From: Lachnospiraceae bacterium | GTDB taxonomy: Bacteria; Bacillota; Clostridia; Lachnospirales; Lachnospiraceae | DNA length: 64,000 bases | Direction of reading: 5' to 3' | Assembly (NCBI GenBank): GCA_004558185.1 | Contig: SFDP01000002.1 | Coordinates: 30,629-94,628, forward strand | In this document: positions 8,824-17,070 of the stretch, piece by piece | Layout of the letters: every line of letters begins with the position of its first letter | Numbering within the stretch: the first letter of the stretch is position 1 | Notes under the pieces: model-generated | Databases searched by the model: none | The model's input: only the letters and a program-made list of their open reading frames with translations | Told to the model about the DNA's origin: nothing | Program-made: the position numbers and the translations under genes

Positions 8824-9804
8824 ATGGGGTTTAAAGAGTTGGTCTTTCCAAAAGACAGTATATTTTTAGTAACCGGGGGAGCTGGTTTTATTGGCTCTAA
8901 TCTTTGTGAGGCGATCAGTGACATGGGTTATAGGGTTCGATGCCTGGACAACCTTTCCACGGGGAAAAAAGAGAATGTTGACCGCCTGGCAAAGCGGGGA
9001 AATTATACCTTTATGGAGGGCGATATCCGAAATCCGGATACCTGTATGGAGGCCTGTGCAGGGGTGACCTATGTGCTTCATCAGGCAGCCTGGGGAAGTG
9101 TACCGAGAAGCATAGAAATGCCTCTTTTCTACGAAGAGGTAAATATTCGAGGAACCTTGAATATGATGGAAGCAGCCAGACAGCAGGGAGTAAAGAAGTT
9201 TGTCTACGCCTCCAGCTCTTCGGTATATGGGGATCATCCTGTGCTTCCCAAGACAGAAGGACAGGAGGGAAACCTTCTTTCTCCTTATGCCCTGACGAAG
9301 CGGACAGATGAGGAGTATGGAAAGCTGTATAAAAGGCTGTATGGTCTGGATACCTATGGTATGCGGTATTTTAATGTCTTTGGAAGGCATCAGGACCCGG
9401 ATGGGGCATACGCAGCGGTTATACCTAAATTCATCAAGCTCTTGCTGAACGACCAGGTGCCTACCATCAATGGAGATGGAAAACAAAGCAGAGATTTCAC
9501 TTATATTGATAACGTGATTGAGGCTAACCTAAAGGCTTGCCTGGCACCCTCCGAGGCTGCGGGAGAAGCCTTCAATATTGCCTATGGCGGAAGAGAGTAC
9601 CTGATCGATATTTATTATGGCCTGTGTAAAGCTCTGGGAAAAACCATTGAGCCTAACTTTGGTCCCGACCGGGCGGGGGATATTAGGCACTCGAATGCAG
9701 ATATCAATAAGGCAAGAAAACTTCTTAATTATGCACCGGAGTATGATTTTGAGACAGGAATCAAACTGGCTATCGACTGGTACAAGGAGAATCTGGGGAA
9801 ATAG
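8824..9804 (+). CDS. SDR-family UDP-GlcNAc(A) 4-epimerase (TviC/WbpP-like)
   Basis: This 326-residue extended SDR has VTGGAGFIGSN (NAD binding, residues 16-26), YASSSSVYGD, and the catalytic pair Y155/K159 in SPYALTK. The FNVFGRHQDPDGAYAAVIP segment is characteristic of WbpP/TviC, which interconvert N-acetylated gluco and galacto UDP-sugars. Paired with the dehydrogenase just upstream it would supply UDP-GalNAcA. The ATG at 8824 follows the previous stop (8819-8821), with a weak GGAG about 10 bases upstream inside the previous gene, suggesting translational coupling. Confidence 0.92.
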   Translation: MGFKELVFPKDSIFLVTGGAGFIGSNLCEAISDMGYRVRCLDNLSTGKKENVDRLAKRGNYTFMEGDIRNPDTCMEACAGVTYVLHQAAWGSVPRSIEMPLFYEEVNIRGTLNMMEAARQQGVKKFVYASSSSVYGDHPVLPKTEGQEGNLLSPYALTKRTDEEYGKLYKRLYGLDTYGMRYFNVFGRHQDPDGAYAAVIPKFIKLLLNDQVPTINGDGKQSRDFTYIDNVIEANLKACLAPSEAAGEAFNIAYGGREYLIDIYYGLCKALGKTIEPNFGPDRAGDIRHSNADINKARKLLNYAPEYDFETGIKLAIDWYKENLGK

Positions 9805-9818
9805 AGAGAATCGAAAGT

Positions 9819-9843
9819 GCTGCTAAAGCAGCAGAATGAGAGG
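9819..9843 (+). repeat. Family 1 junction element, copy 2
   Basis: TGCTGC-TAAA-GCAGCA hairpin (9818-9833) followed by AGAATGAGAGG, then four bases and the ATG at 9848. Only 14 bases separate the epimerase stop from the element. Its conserved peptide frame (LLKQQNERKNE) is the same frame as the epimerase read past its stop. See copies at 1576, 32951, 37746 and 53626. Confidence 0.85.
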
Positions 9844-9847
9844 AAAA

Positions 9848-10918
9848 ATGAAGAGAATCCTTCACATTGTGGGGGGGATGTCCCCCGGAGGAACCGAAAA
9901 TTTCATTATGAATGTGTATCGTGCCGTTGACCGAAGTAAGCTTCAGTTTGATTTCATCGTTCATCTGAAAAAGGAAATCAATTATGATGATGAAATTGAA
10001 GGCATGGGCGGAAGGCTCCACTATGTGGTTCGTAAAGCGCAAAATCCCATCAGGAATTTTTTTCAGATTAAAAGGGTGATAAAGGACCATCATTACGACA
10101 CGGTTTGTCGGCATTCCGACAATGCGTTTACCGTAGTAGATTTGCTGGCAGCTCGTCTGGCAGGAGCGAAGAGAGTGATTATGCATTCTCATTCAACAGA
10201 TACCGGACACAGAAGGATTCACTCTTTTTTTCGTTTATGGATGCCCTATGTGCCTACCCACCGCTTTGCCTGTTCGGAGGCAGCAGGAAGGTGGATGTAT
10301 AAAAAAGCAAAATTCCAGATTATTCCCAATGCCATTGATACAGAGAAATTTCTTTTTCAGGAACCGGTAAGAGAGAAGATGCGCGAGGAATATGGACTTC
10401 AGGAGGCTCATGTATATGGCCATGTGGGCAGCTTCGTCTATGCCAAAAATCATGAATATCTGTTGAAGGTTTTCTCCCATATTGCCGAACAGGACAAAAG
10501 AGCGGTATTGGTACTGGTGGGAGACGGAGAAGGACGGGAGGAAATAGAAAGGCAAATAGGAAAGCTCAAATTGGAGAAGCGTGTACTCCTTATGGGAAGG
10601 CGAAGGAATGTAGAGGACTTTCTGCAAATGTTTGATGTACTTTTGTTTCCCTCTCGGTATGAGGGGTTTCCTGTTTCTCTGGTGGAAGCCCAAGCCAGTG
10701 GATTAGCCTGTCTGATTTCGGATCGAATCACTTCTGAGGTATGTCTAACCGATTGTATACAGTCCCTTTCCCTGGAGGAAGGAGAGGAAGCCTGGGCTGA
10801 GAAGGCTATGGAAATGATGAATGAGAGCAGAGCCAGGGCAAGAAGCTCCAGACAGCGGGAAATTAAGGAAAAGGGCTTTGGAATAGAGAGCCTGGCCAGG
10901 TTTTACGAGGAATTTTGA
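9848..10918 (+). CDS. Glycosyltransferase family 4 (EpsF-like)
   Basis: This 356-residue GT-B enzyme begins MKRILHIVGGMSPGGTENF, the glycine-rich start seen in EpsF-type exopolysaccharide GT4s, and has a donor domain with GHVGSFVYAKNHEYLL, LVGDGEGREEIE and FPSRYEGFPVSLVEAQASGL. It transfers a sugar retaining its anomeric configuration; donor and acceptor are unknown. The start is set by GAGAGG of the family 1 element; an in-frame ATG at 9836 lies inside that element and is unlikely. The next gene is a related GT4, and the pair probably arose by duplication. Confidence 0.88.
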   Translation: MKRILHIVGGMSPGGTENFIMNVYRAVDRSKLQFDFIVHLKKEINYDDEIEGMGGRLHYVVRKAQNPIRNFFQIKRVIKDHHYDTVCRHSDNAFTVVDLLAARLAGAKRVIMHSHSTDTGHRRIHSFFRLWMPYVPTHRFACSEAAGRWMYKKAKFQIIPNAIDTEKFLFQEPVREKMREEYGLQEAHVYGHVGSFVYAKNHEYLLKVFSHIAEQDKRAVLVLVGDGEGREEIERQIGKLKLEKRVLLMGRRRNVEDFLQMFDVLLFPSRYEGFPVSLVEAQASGLACLISDRITSEVCLTDCIQSLSLEEGEEAWAEKAMEMMNESRARARSSRQREIKEKGFGIESLARFYEEF

Positions 10919-10923
10919 GAGGA

Positions 10924-12135
10924 ATGAAGAAAATGGATTCACCGGTAATAATTCTTCATGTAGTAGGGAGATTGGACAGAGGCGGTGCGGAAAGCAGAAT
11001 TATGGACCTGTATCGGCAGATGGATCGGGACAAGGTTCAGTTCTATTTTGCCCAGCACACGGCTGACCGTTGCGCTTTTGCAGAAGAGATTGAGACCTTG
11101 GGAGGAAGGATTTTTACTCTGCCAAGATTTAAGGTGGTCAATATCCGTTCCTATAAAAAAGCGTGGAAGAAGCTGTTTAAATCCCATCCGGAAATTAAAA
11201 TGGTACAGGGGCATATGACCAGTACAGCTTCTATTTACCTGCCTATTGCGAAAAGGGCAGGAATAGAAAAGACCATTGCCCATGCCAGAAGCGCAGGAGT
11301 GGAGCCGGGGCTTAAGGGCTGGCTGACCAGGCTGATGCGAAAAAACCTATGGAAAAAATGTGACTATTGCTTTACCTGTTCCCACCTGGCAGGAGAAGTG
11401 GTTTTTGGAAAACAGGCAATGTCAGAAGGAAAAGTATATCTCATTCCCAATGCCATAGAGGTAGAGAAATTTGCCTTTGATGAAAAAATCAGGAAAGAGC
11501 TGCGCTATGAGCTGGGACTGGAAGGCTGCTTCGTTTTGGGACACGTGGGACGCTTTTGCGGAGTCAAAAATCATTTCTATTTATTGGATATTCTGGAAGA
11601 GGGATTAGCGCTGGAGCGTAAAATGGAGCTTCCCAGACTGGTGCTGCTATTGCTGGGGGAAGGAGAGCTTGAAGAAAGGGTTCGACAGAGTGCAGCAGAC
11701 AAAGGGATTTCCTCCAGAGTATATTTTCTGGGAAATCAAAAAGACGTTTATCGTTATTATCAGGCTATGGATTACTTTCTTCTGCCCTCATTTTATGAGG
11801 GTCTGCCGGGAACCGCAATAGAAGCGCAGGCCAGCGGTCTGCCGGGAATTCTATCGGATACGGTCACCAGAGAGGCTGTTATCACAGACCTGCTTAAGAG
11901 GCTGTCCATCAGAGGAGCGGCAGCAAAATGGGCGGAGATCATTGCAGACTATGCAGCCGGGAAAGCGGATGGAGATATCGAGGAAAATCTGATCAATGAA
12001 AGAAGAATCGGTACAGGCTATGCGGAGCAGGTAAAAGCAGCCGGATATGAGGTTAAGGATCAGGCAGACAGGCTGCAGAGATTTTATCTGGAGGGAGAAG
12101 AGGAAAATGTGCGGAATCTGCGGATTTTACGGTAA
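10924..12135 (+). CDS. Glycosyltransferase family 4
   Basis: This protein of about 403 residues begins VIILHVVGRLDRGGAESRIMDLY, closely patterned on its upstream neighbour, and has GHVGRFCGVKNHFYLLDI and PSFYEGLPGTAIEAQASGLPG in the donor domain. Activity is probably that of an exopolysaccharide GT4 with unknown donor. The frame overlaps the previous stop; ATGs at 10924 and 10933 are both possible, and GAGAGG (10917-10922) suits 10933 slightly better by spacing. The 3' end overlaps the next gene by 29 bases. The C-terminal 50 residues are less conserved. Confidence 0.86.
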   Translation: MKKMDSPVIILHVVGRLDRGGAESRIMDLYRQMDRDKVQFYFAQHTADRCAFAEEIETLGGRIFTLPRFKVVNIRSYKKAWKKLFKSHPEIKMVQGHMTSTASIYLPIAKRAGIEKTIAHARSAGVEPGLKGWLTRLMRKNLWKKCDYCFTCSHLAGEVVFGKQAMSEGKVYLIPNAIEVEKFAFDEKIRKELRYELGLEGCFVLGHVGRFCGVKNHFYLLDILEEGLALERKMELPRLVLLLLGEGELEERVRQSAADKGISSRVYFLGNQKDVYRYYQAMDYFLLPSFYEGLPGTAIEAQASGLPGILSDTVTREAVITDLLKRLSIRGAAAKWAEIIADYAAGKADGDIEENLINERRIGTGYAEQVKAAGYEVKDQADRLQRFYLEGEEENVRNLRILR

Positions 12136-14002
12136 ACTGAATATTACCAGAGAGCAGCTTGCCGCAATGAATGATACCCTTTATCATCGGGGACCGGATG
12201 ACAGTGGGGTGGAAATCTATCCTGTCGGGGAAGGATTTCGAGCAGGCTTGGCTCATCGGCGCCTTGCCATACTGGATCTGTCACCTCGAGGCCACCAGCC
12301 TATGGTTTCTGCAGACGACAGAGCCGTCATTGTGTTTAATGGGGAAATCTATAACTTTAAGGAAATCCGTGAGGAATTGACGGATTATTCTTTTCATTCG
12401 GACAGCGATACGGAGGTAATCCTGGCAGCCTATCTGAAATGGGGAATTGACTGTGTAAAACGATTTAACGGTATGTTTGCCTTTGGTCTCTATGACAGGA
12501 CTGAGGAGAGCCTCTATCTGGTCAGAGACAGAATTGGGAAAAAGCCTTTATACTATTGGAGGAGCAAAGAAGGCCTGGTATTTGCTTCAGAACTGAAGTC
12601 CATCATGAACTGTCCGGGATTTCGGGGAGAAATCAGGCAGGAGCTGCTTTGCCGTTACCTGACGGAGGGCTATTATACCCCTTCTGATACGGTTTTCGAG
12701 GGGGTCTGTCAGTTAAAGCCAGGTACGGTTCTCAGGGTTGAACGGGAAGGAATGAAGGAATGGAAATATTGGGATATCCTGGAACGATATAATGGTCTGA
12801 AAAATACCATGAGAGGAAGCATTGAAGAGGCAAGGGAGGAATTGAGCGATATTCTCAACCGGGCAGTGAAGCAACGGCTGATTTCCGATGTTCCTCTGGG
12901 TACCTTTTTGAGCGGGGGATATGATTCTTCATTAGTGACTGCCATTGCTCAGGCAAACAGCAGTAAGCCGATCAAGACCTTTTCCATCGGGTTTCATGAA
13001 CCGGAGCACAATGAGGCTGCCTATGCCAAAAGGGTGGCTTCCTGTCTGGGAACAGACCACAGGGAGCTTTATGTGACAGAGAACGATATGTTTGCCATGG
13101 TGGAGGATTTGACGGATTATTACGATGAGCCCTTTGCAGACAGTTCTCAAATTCCCTCCATGCTGGTAGCCATGCTGGCCCGCAAAGAAGTAACGGTAGC
13201 CTTGTCGGGAGATGGAGGAGACGAGTTTTTCTGCGGTTATAATAACTATCAGATGCTGGCCCAAATGCAGAAGCTGGACAGGCTGGGAAAGCTGACCTAT
13301 GATCTTTTCCGCCTTCCGGGAATAAGGAATATGGGAATTTTTGAGCGGCTTCCCGGAAAGGTTCAGATTGTAGCCTCTAACCGGCATCCTCAGTATAGGG
13401 TCCAGCCCTTTGATTTTCTGCAGAGTGAGACAGCGGTGGGACTGTTAAAAAGCCGGCAGTTAGATCACCGTTTTCCGCAGGAAGAACGGTATACAGAAGA
13501 AAACTGGCAGATTCGCCGGATGCTTCTGGATATGGAGACCTATCTTCCGGGAGATATTCTGGTGAAGGTGGATCGGGCCTCTATGAAATATTCACTGGAA
13601 ACCCGCTGTCCCATCCTGGATAAAGAGGTAATGGAATACTCCTTCACCCTGCCCCATGAATTTAAAATGGCAGCAGGGAGTAAAAAGCGGATTCTTAAGG
13701 AAGTGGCCTACAGGTATGTCCCTAAAGAGCTTTTGGAACGCCCCAAGACAGGGTTTTCCGTACCTCTGGATAAGTGGCTGAGAGGTCCCTTACAGAAACA
13801 GCTTCTGGACTATACCAGCGGAGAATTCTTAAGAAGGCAGGATATTTTTTACCCGGAGAAAATGCAGAAATTTATCGTTGACTATCTGGAAAAGGGCGAT
13901 AAGGGAAGCGGAACAGGGGAAAATTATTCCCGTTTCGTGTGGGCGTACTTTGTTTTTCAAAAATGGTATGAAAGGTATTGCAAGTGGAAAGGAAAAAGAT
14001 AG
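12107..14002 (+). CDS. AsnB-like glutamine amidotransferase/synthetase, copy 1
   Basis: This 631-residue protein begins MCGICGFYG. Cys2 is the glutaminase nucleophile of class II amidotransferases, followed by HRGPDDSG and FNGEIYNFKE. The C-terminal synthetase domain has the pyrophosphate loop SGGYDSS and the ALSGDGGDEFFCGY block. In polysaccharide loci such enzymes (WbpS in Pseudomonas, WbtH in Francisella) are linked to amidation of uronic acids. With the UDP-GalNAcA genes upstream, GalNAcA-amide synthesis is the best guess. A second homologue follows at 15157. A housekeeping asparagine synthetase role is less likely in this setting. Confidence 0.88.
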   Translation: MCGICGFYGKLNITREQLAAMNDTLYHRGPDDSGVEIYPVGEGFRAGLAHRRLAILDLSPRGHQPMVSADDRAVIVFNGEIYNFKEIREELTDYSFHSDSDTEVILAAYLKWGIDCVKRFNGMFAFGLYDRTEESLYLVRDRIGKKPLYYWRSKEGLVFASELKSIMNCPGFRGEIRQELLCRYLTEGYYTPSDTVFEGVCQLKPGTVLRVEREGMKEWKYWDILERYNGLKNTMRGSIEEAREELSDILNRAVKQRLISDVPLGTFLSGGYDSSLVTAIAQANSSKPIKTFSIGFHEPEHNEAAYAKRVASCLGTDHRELYVTENDMFAMVEDLTDYYDEPFADSSQIPSMLVAMLARKEVTVALSGDGGDEFFCGYNNYQMLAQMQKLDRLGKLTYDLFRLPGIRNMGIFERLPGKVQIVASNRHPQYRVQPFDFLQSETAVGLLKSRQLDHRFPQEERYTEENWQIRRMLLDMETYLPGDILVKVDRASMKYSLETRCPILDKEVMEYSFTLPHEFKMAAGSKKRILKEVAYRYVPKELLERPKTGFSVPLDKWLRGPLQKQLLDYTSGEFLRRQDIFYPEKMQKFIVDYLEKGDKGSGTGENYSRFVWAYFVFQKWYERYCKWKGKR

Positions 14003-15105
14003 TTTTTTACAGCGGGAATCTGGCAAAAGGAGGAGCCGAACGGGTAATTATCAACCTTGCTACGGCTCTTCTGGCAAAAGGACATGAGGTGGTGCTGGCT
14101 ACATCTGTTCAGCTTAAGGAAGAGTATCCTGTACCTGAAGGAGCTAAAAGGCTTGTTATCTATGAAAAAGCAGAGGAAGCCTCGGGAAACCGAATCGTGA
14201 ATTTTGTAAAGCGCTACAGAAAGCAGCGCAGAATCTGGAAAGAAGAAAAGCCGGATATCATCGTTTCTTTCATTGGAAAGAACAATGCTATGGCCTTACT
14301 TACTACTTTGGGAATGAAGATACCTGTGCTGGTATCGGTGAGAGGGGAGCCAAGCCAGGAATACTACAACCGTGCCCTGAAGCTCTGTGCAAAATATCTT
14401 TTCCCCAGGGCAGCCGGAATTATTTTACAGACTGAGGACAGCAAGTCCTTCTTTTGTTCCGGGGTATTGAAAAAGGCAGTGGTACTGCCGAATCCCCTGA
14501 ACCCCATTTTTGTAGAGGATGAGAAGAAGCCGAAGGCAGAGGAAGAGAGTAAGAATCCCAAGCCCAGGAGGATTACCATGATGGGAAGGGTGGATGCCAA
14601 TAAAAATCAGAAGCTGGTTATTGAGGCCTTTGGAAGGCTGGCGCCACAGTTTCCTGACTATGTTCTGGAGATTTGGGGTAAGGGGGAAGAAAGAGAGCGG
14701 CTTTTGAATGAGGTCAAAGAGGCAGGTCTGTCCGAACGGATTTTTCTTCCCGGTACTACTCAAAAGGTAAAGGAGAAGCTCAAAGCCTCAGCCATATACA
14801 TTCTTTCCTCCAATACGGAGGGAATGCCCAATTCCCTGATGGAGGCCATGGCCATGGGCTTACCGGTTATTTCTACAGACTGTCCCTGCGGGGGTCCCAG
14901 GACATTGATCACCCATGGGGTAAACGGCCTTTTGGTTCCTGTGGGGGATGTAGAAGCCATGACTGCAGCCATGAGACAATTGATGGAGAATGAGAAATTT
15001 GCTCAGGAACTGGGAGAAAAAGCCCTGGAAATCAGAAAAACTTTGGATCCGGTTCGTGTGAACCGGAAATGGGAAGAATATATTCTTTCCTGCTGTCAGG
15101 GGTAA
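13984..15105 (+). CDS. Glycosyltransferase family 4 (PglJ/PglH-like)
   Basis: This 373-residue GT-B protein begins with YSGNLAKGGAERVIINLA. Its donor domain has MGRVDANKNQKLVIEAF, SSNTEGMPNSLMEAMAMG and the CPCGGPRTLITHGVNGLLV stretch that resembles the CPSGP block of PglJ/PglH N-acetylgalactosaminyl transferases. A HexNAc donor is therefore plausible. The start is uncertain: GTG at 13984 (GAAAGG eight bases before) or TTG at 13978, both overlapping the end of the amidotransferase gene. It lies between the two AsnB-like genes. Confidence 0.86.
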   Translation: MERKKIVFYSGNLAKGGAERVIINLATALLAKGHEVVLATSVQLKEEYPVPEGAKRLVIYEKAEEASGNRIVNFVKRYRKQRRIWKEEKPDIIVSFIGKNNAMALLTTLGMKIPVLVSVRGEPSQEYYNRALKLCAKYLFPRAAGIILQTEDSKSFFCSGVLKKAVVLPNPLNPIFVEDEKKPKAEEESKNPKPRRITMMGRVDANKNQKLVIEAFGRLAPQFPDYVLEIWGKGEERERLLNEVKEAGLSERIFLPGTTQKVKEKLKASAIYILSSNTEGMPNSLMEAMAMGLPVISTDCPCGGPRTLITHGVNGLLVPVGDVEAMTAAMRQLMENEKFAQELGEKALEIRKTLDPVRVNRKWEEYILSCCQG

Positions 15106-15156
15106 ACAGGGGATAGCGGACAGCGAATCGGTTATCCCTAAATTACGGAGGTAAAT

Positions 15157-17070
15157 ATGTGCGGAATTGCGGGCTTTTGTAATTGGCAGGGAGGACCTGA
15201 AAGAAACCCGGAAGAAGGGTATCAGGACAGGCTGATCCAGCTTATCGAGAAAATGAATAAGCGTATGCTGCACCGGGGACCGGATGCAGGAGGGTATTGC
15301 CTTGAGGATAATGGAGCCCTTGTATTAGGACACAGGAGACTGTCTATTGTGGATTTATCGGATACCGGCAGGCAGCCGATGGAATCGCACAGCGGTCGTT
15401 TCTGCATAGTGTTTAACGGGGAAATTTACAATCATAAGGAACTGGGCAGAAGGCTGATCGAGGAAGGAAGAGTAACTGCCTTTCGGGGAACCTCTGACAC
15501 GGAGGTGCTATTGGAGCTGTTTGAGGCCTATGGGGTAAGAGAAGCAATTACCCTATGTAAGGGAATGTTTGCCATTGCCCTTTTTGACCGAAAGGAGAAA
15601 ACCCTTTATCTCCTTAGAGACAGAGTCGGAGAAAAGCCCCTGTACTATGGATTTACTGCAGGAAGCTTTGTGTTTGCCTCGGAGCTGGGCTGTATCTCCT
15701 CTATGGATGGGTTTTCCAATCCCATCAATAGAGGAGCACTCCCGATTTATTTTGTGCATGGTTATATTCCGGCGCCCTATTCGGTGTATGAAGGAATCTA
15801 CAAGCTGGAGCCGGGAACCATGCTGACCATAAAGGCGCCCTACGGAGAATTTTTTCTGGAAACCTTCTGGTCCATGAAGAAGGCGGCAAAAAAGGGAGAG
15901 GAGGAGCCCTTTTCGGGAACCGGGGAAGAAGCAGCAGCAGAGCTGGAGAAAAGGCTGAAGGAGGCCATCAGCGGACAAATGGTGGCAGACGTTCCGGTAG
16001 GGGCATTTTTGTCTTCCGGAATCGACAGCACCACCATTGTGGCTTTGATGCAGTCCCTAAGCAGCAGACCGGTGAAAACCTTTACCATAGGGGTAGAGGA
16101 TCCTGAGATGAATGAGGCACAGGCAGCAGCACAGATAGCGGCTCATCTGGGAACGGAGCACACTCAAATGTACATTACAGAGGAAGACGCCAGGGGAGTA
16201 ATTCCCAAGCTGGCGTATCTGTATGGAGAACCCTTTGCCGACAGCTCTCAAATTCCCACCTACCTGGTCAGTAAGCTGACCAGGCAGTACGTCACCGTGT
16301 CCTTAAGCGGAGATGGAGGTGATGAACTGTTCTGTGGCTATGGAACCTATAATTCCATTGACCGGATATGGGAGAAAACCCGGAGAATACCTCATCCTGT
16401 ACGAAAGCTGGTGGGCAGGCTTTTGATGCAGTCACCTATAGAGCTGAGCACAGTGCATAGAACGAAGGCGCTGCTCATGCAGGCAGGCGGGCCGGAAGAA
16501 TTATATGAGCTGTCCTGTGAGCAGGAGCCTTTGGCAAAACAGATCTGCCGGGAAAATCTCAGCTTGCCCTTCAAGCACACTCAATACGAAGCTGGCTATC
16601 TAAAAGGAGTACGCCATAATCTCATGCTGATGGATATGCTGATGTACCATCCTGATGACATTCTGGTGAAGGTCGACAGATCGGGAATGGCAGTATCTTT
16701 GGAATCTCGGATTCCCATGCTGGATAAGGATGTAGTAGAGTTTGCCTGGAAGCTGCCGATTGAATATAAATATCGAGACGGAGAGGGAAAGAGGATTTTG
16801 AAGCATATCCTGTATCAGTATGTGCCAAAGAAGCTGATGGATTTACCTAAAAGAGGATTTTCCATTCCCCTTTCCAAATGGCTGAAGGAGCCTGAGCTAA
16901 GACAATGGGCGGAGGCTCTGATTGATCGAAAGACTCTGGAACAGCAGGGAATTTTAAATCCGGATGTGGTGTGGCAGCTTTGGGAGGACTATAAGGAAAG
17001 AAATCAATGGAGAGTGCAGATATGGTATATCCTGATGTTCCAGCAATGGATGAGTGAAAGAATATGTTAG
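15157..17070 (+). CDS. AsnB-like glutamine amidotransferase/synthetase, copy 2
   Basis: This 637-residue protein starts MCGIAGFCNW (Cys2 nucleophile), with HRGPDAGGY and FNGEIYNHKE in the glutaminase half, and LSSGIDSTT (pyrophosphate loop) and SLSGDGGDELFCGYG in the ATP-dependent half. It is a diverged paralogue of the protein at 12107. Two copies flanking a glycosyltransferase suggest two different uronic-acid acceptors, or sequential amidation of a repeat unit. GGAGGTAAAT precedes the ATG. The stop overlaps the next ATG (ATGTTAG). Confidence 0.88.
   Translation: MCGIAGFCNWQGGPERNPEEGYQDRLIQLIEKMNKRMLHRGPDAGGYCLEDNGALVLGHRRLSIVDLSDTGRQPMESHSGRFCIVFNGEIYNHKELGRRLIEEGRVTAFRGTSDTEVLLELFEAYGVREAITLCKGMFAIALFDRKEKTLYLLRDRVGEKPLYYGFTAGSFVFASELGCISSMDGFSNPINRGALPIYFVHGYIPAPYSVYEGIYKLEPGTMLTIKAPYGEFFLETFWSMKKAAKKGEEEPFSGTGEEAAAELEKRLKEAISGQMVADVPVGAFLSSGIDSTTIVALMQSLSSRPVKTFTIGVEDPEMNEAQAAAQIAAHLGTEHTQMYITEEDARGVIPKLAYLYGEPFADSSQIPTYLVSKLTRQYVTVSLSGDGGDELFCGYGTYNSIDRIWEKTRRIPHPVRKLVGRLLMQSPIELSTVHRTKALLMQAGGPEELYELSCEQEPLAKQICRENLSLPFKHTQYEAGYLKGVRHNLMLMDMLMYHPDDILVKVDRSGMAVSLESRIPMLDKDVVEFAWKLPIEYKYRDGEGKRILKHILYQYVPKKLMDLPKRGFSIPLSKWLKEPELRQWAEALIDRKTLEQQGILNPDVVWQLWEDYKERNQWRVQIWYILMFQQWMSERIC

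Noticed and set aside
12107..17070. AsnB-like genes as housekeeping asparagine synthetases
   Set aside because: Two copies embedded among glycosyltransferases next to UDP-GalNAcA genes fit glycan amidation better, though activity is not proven.
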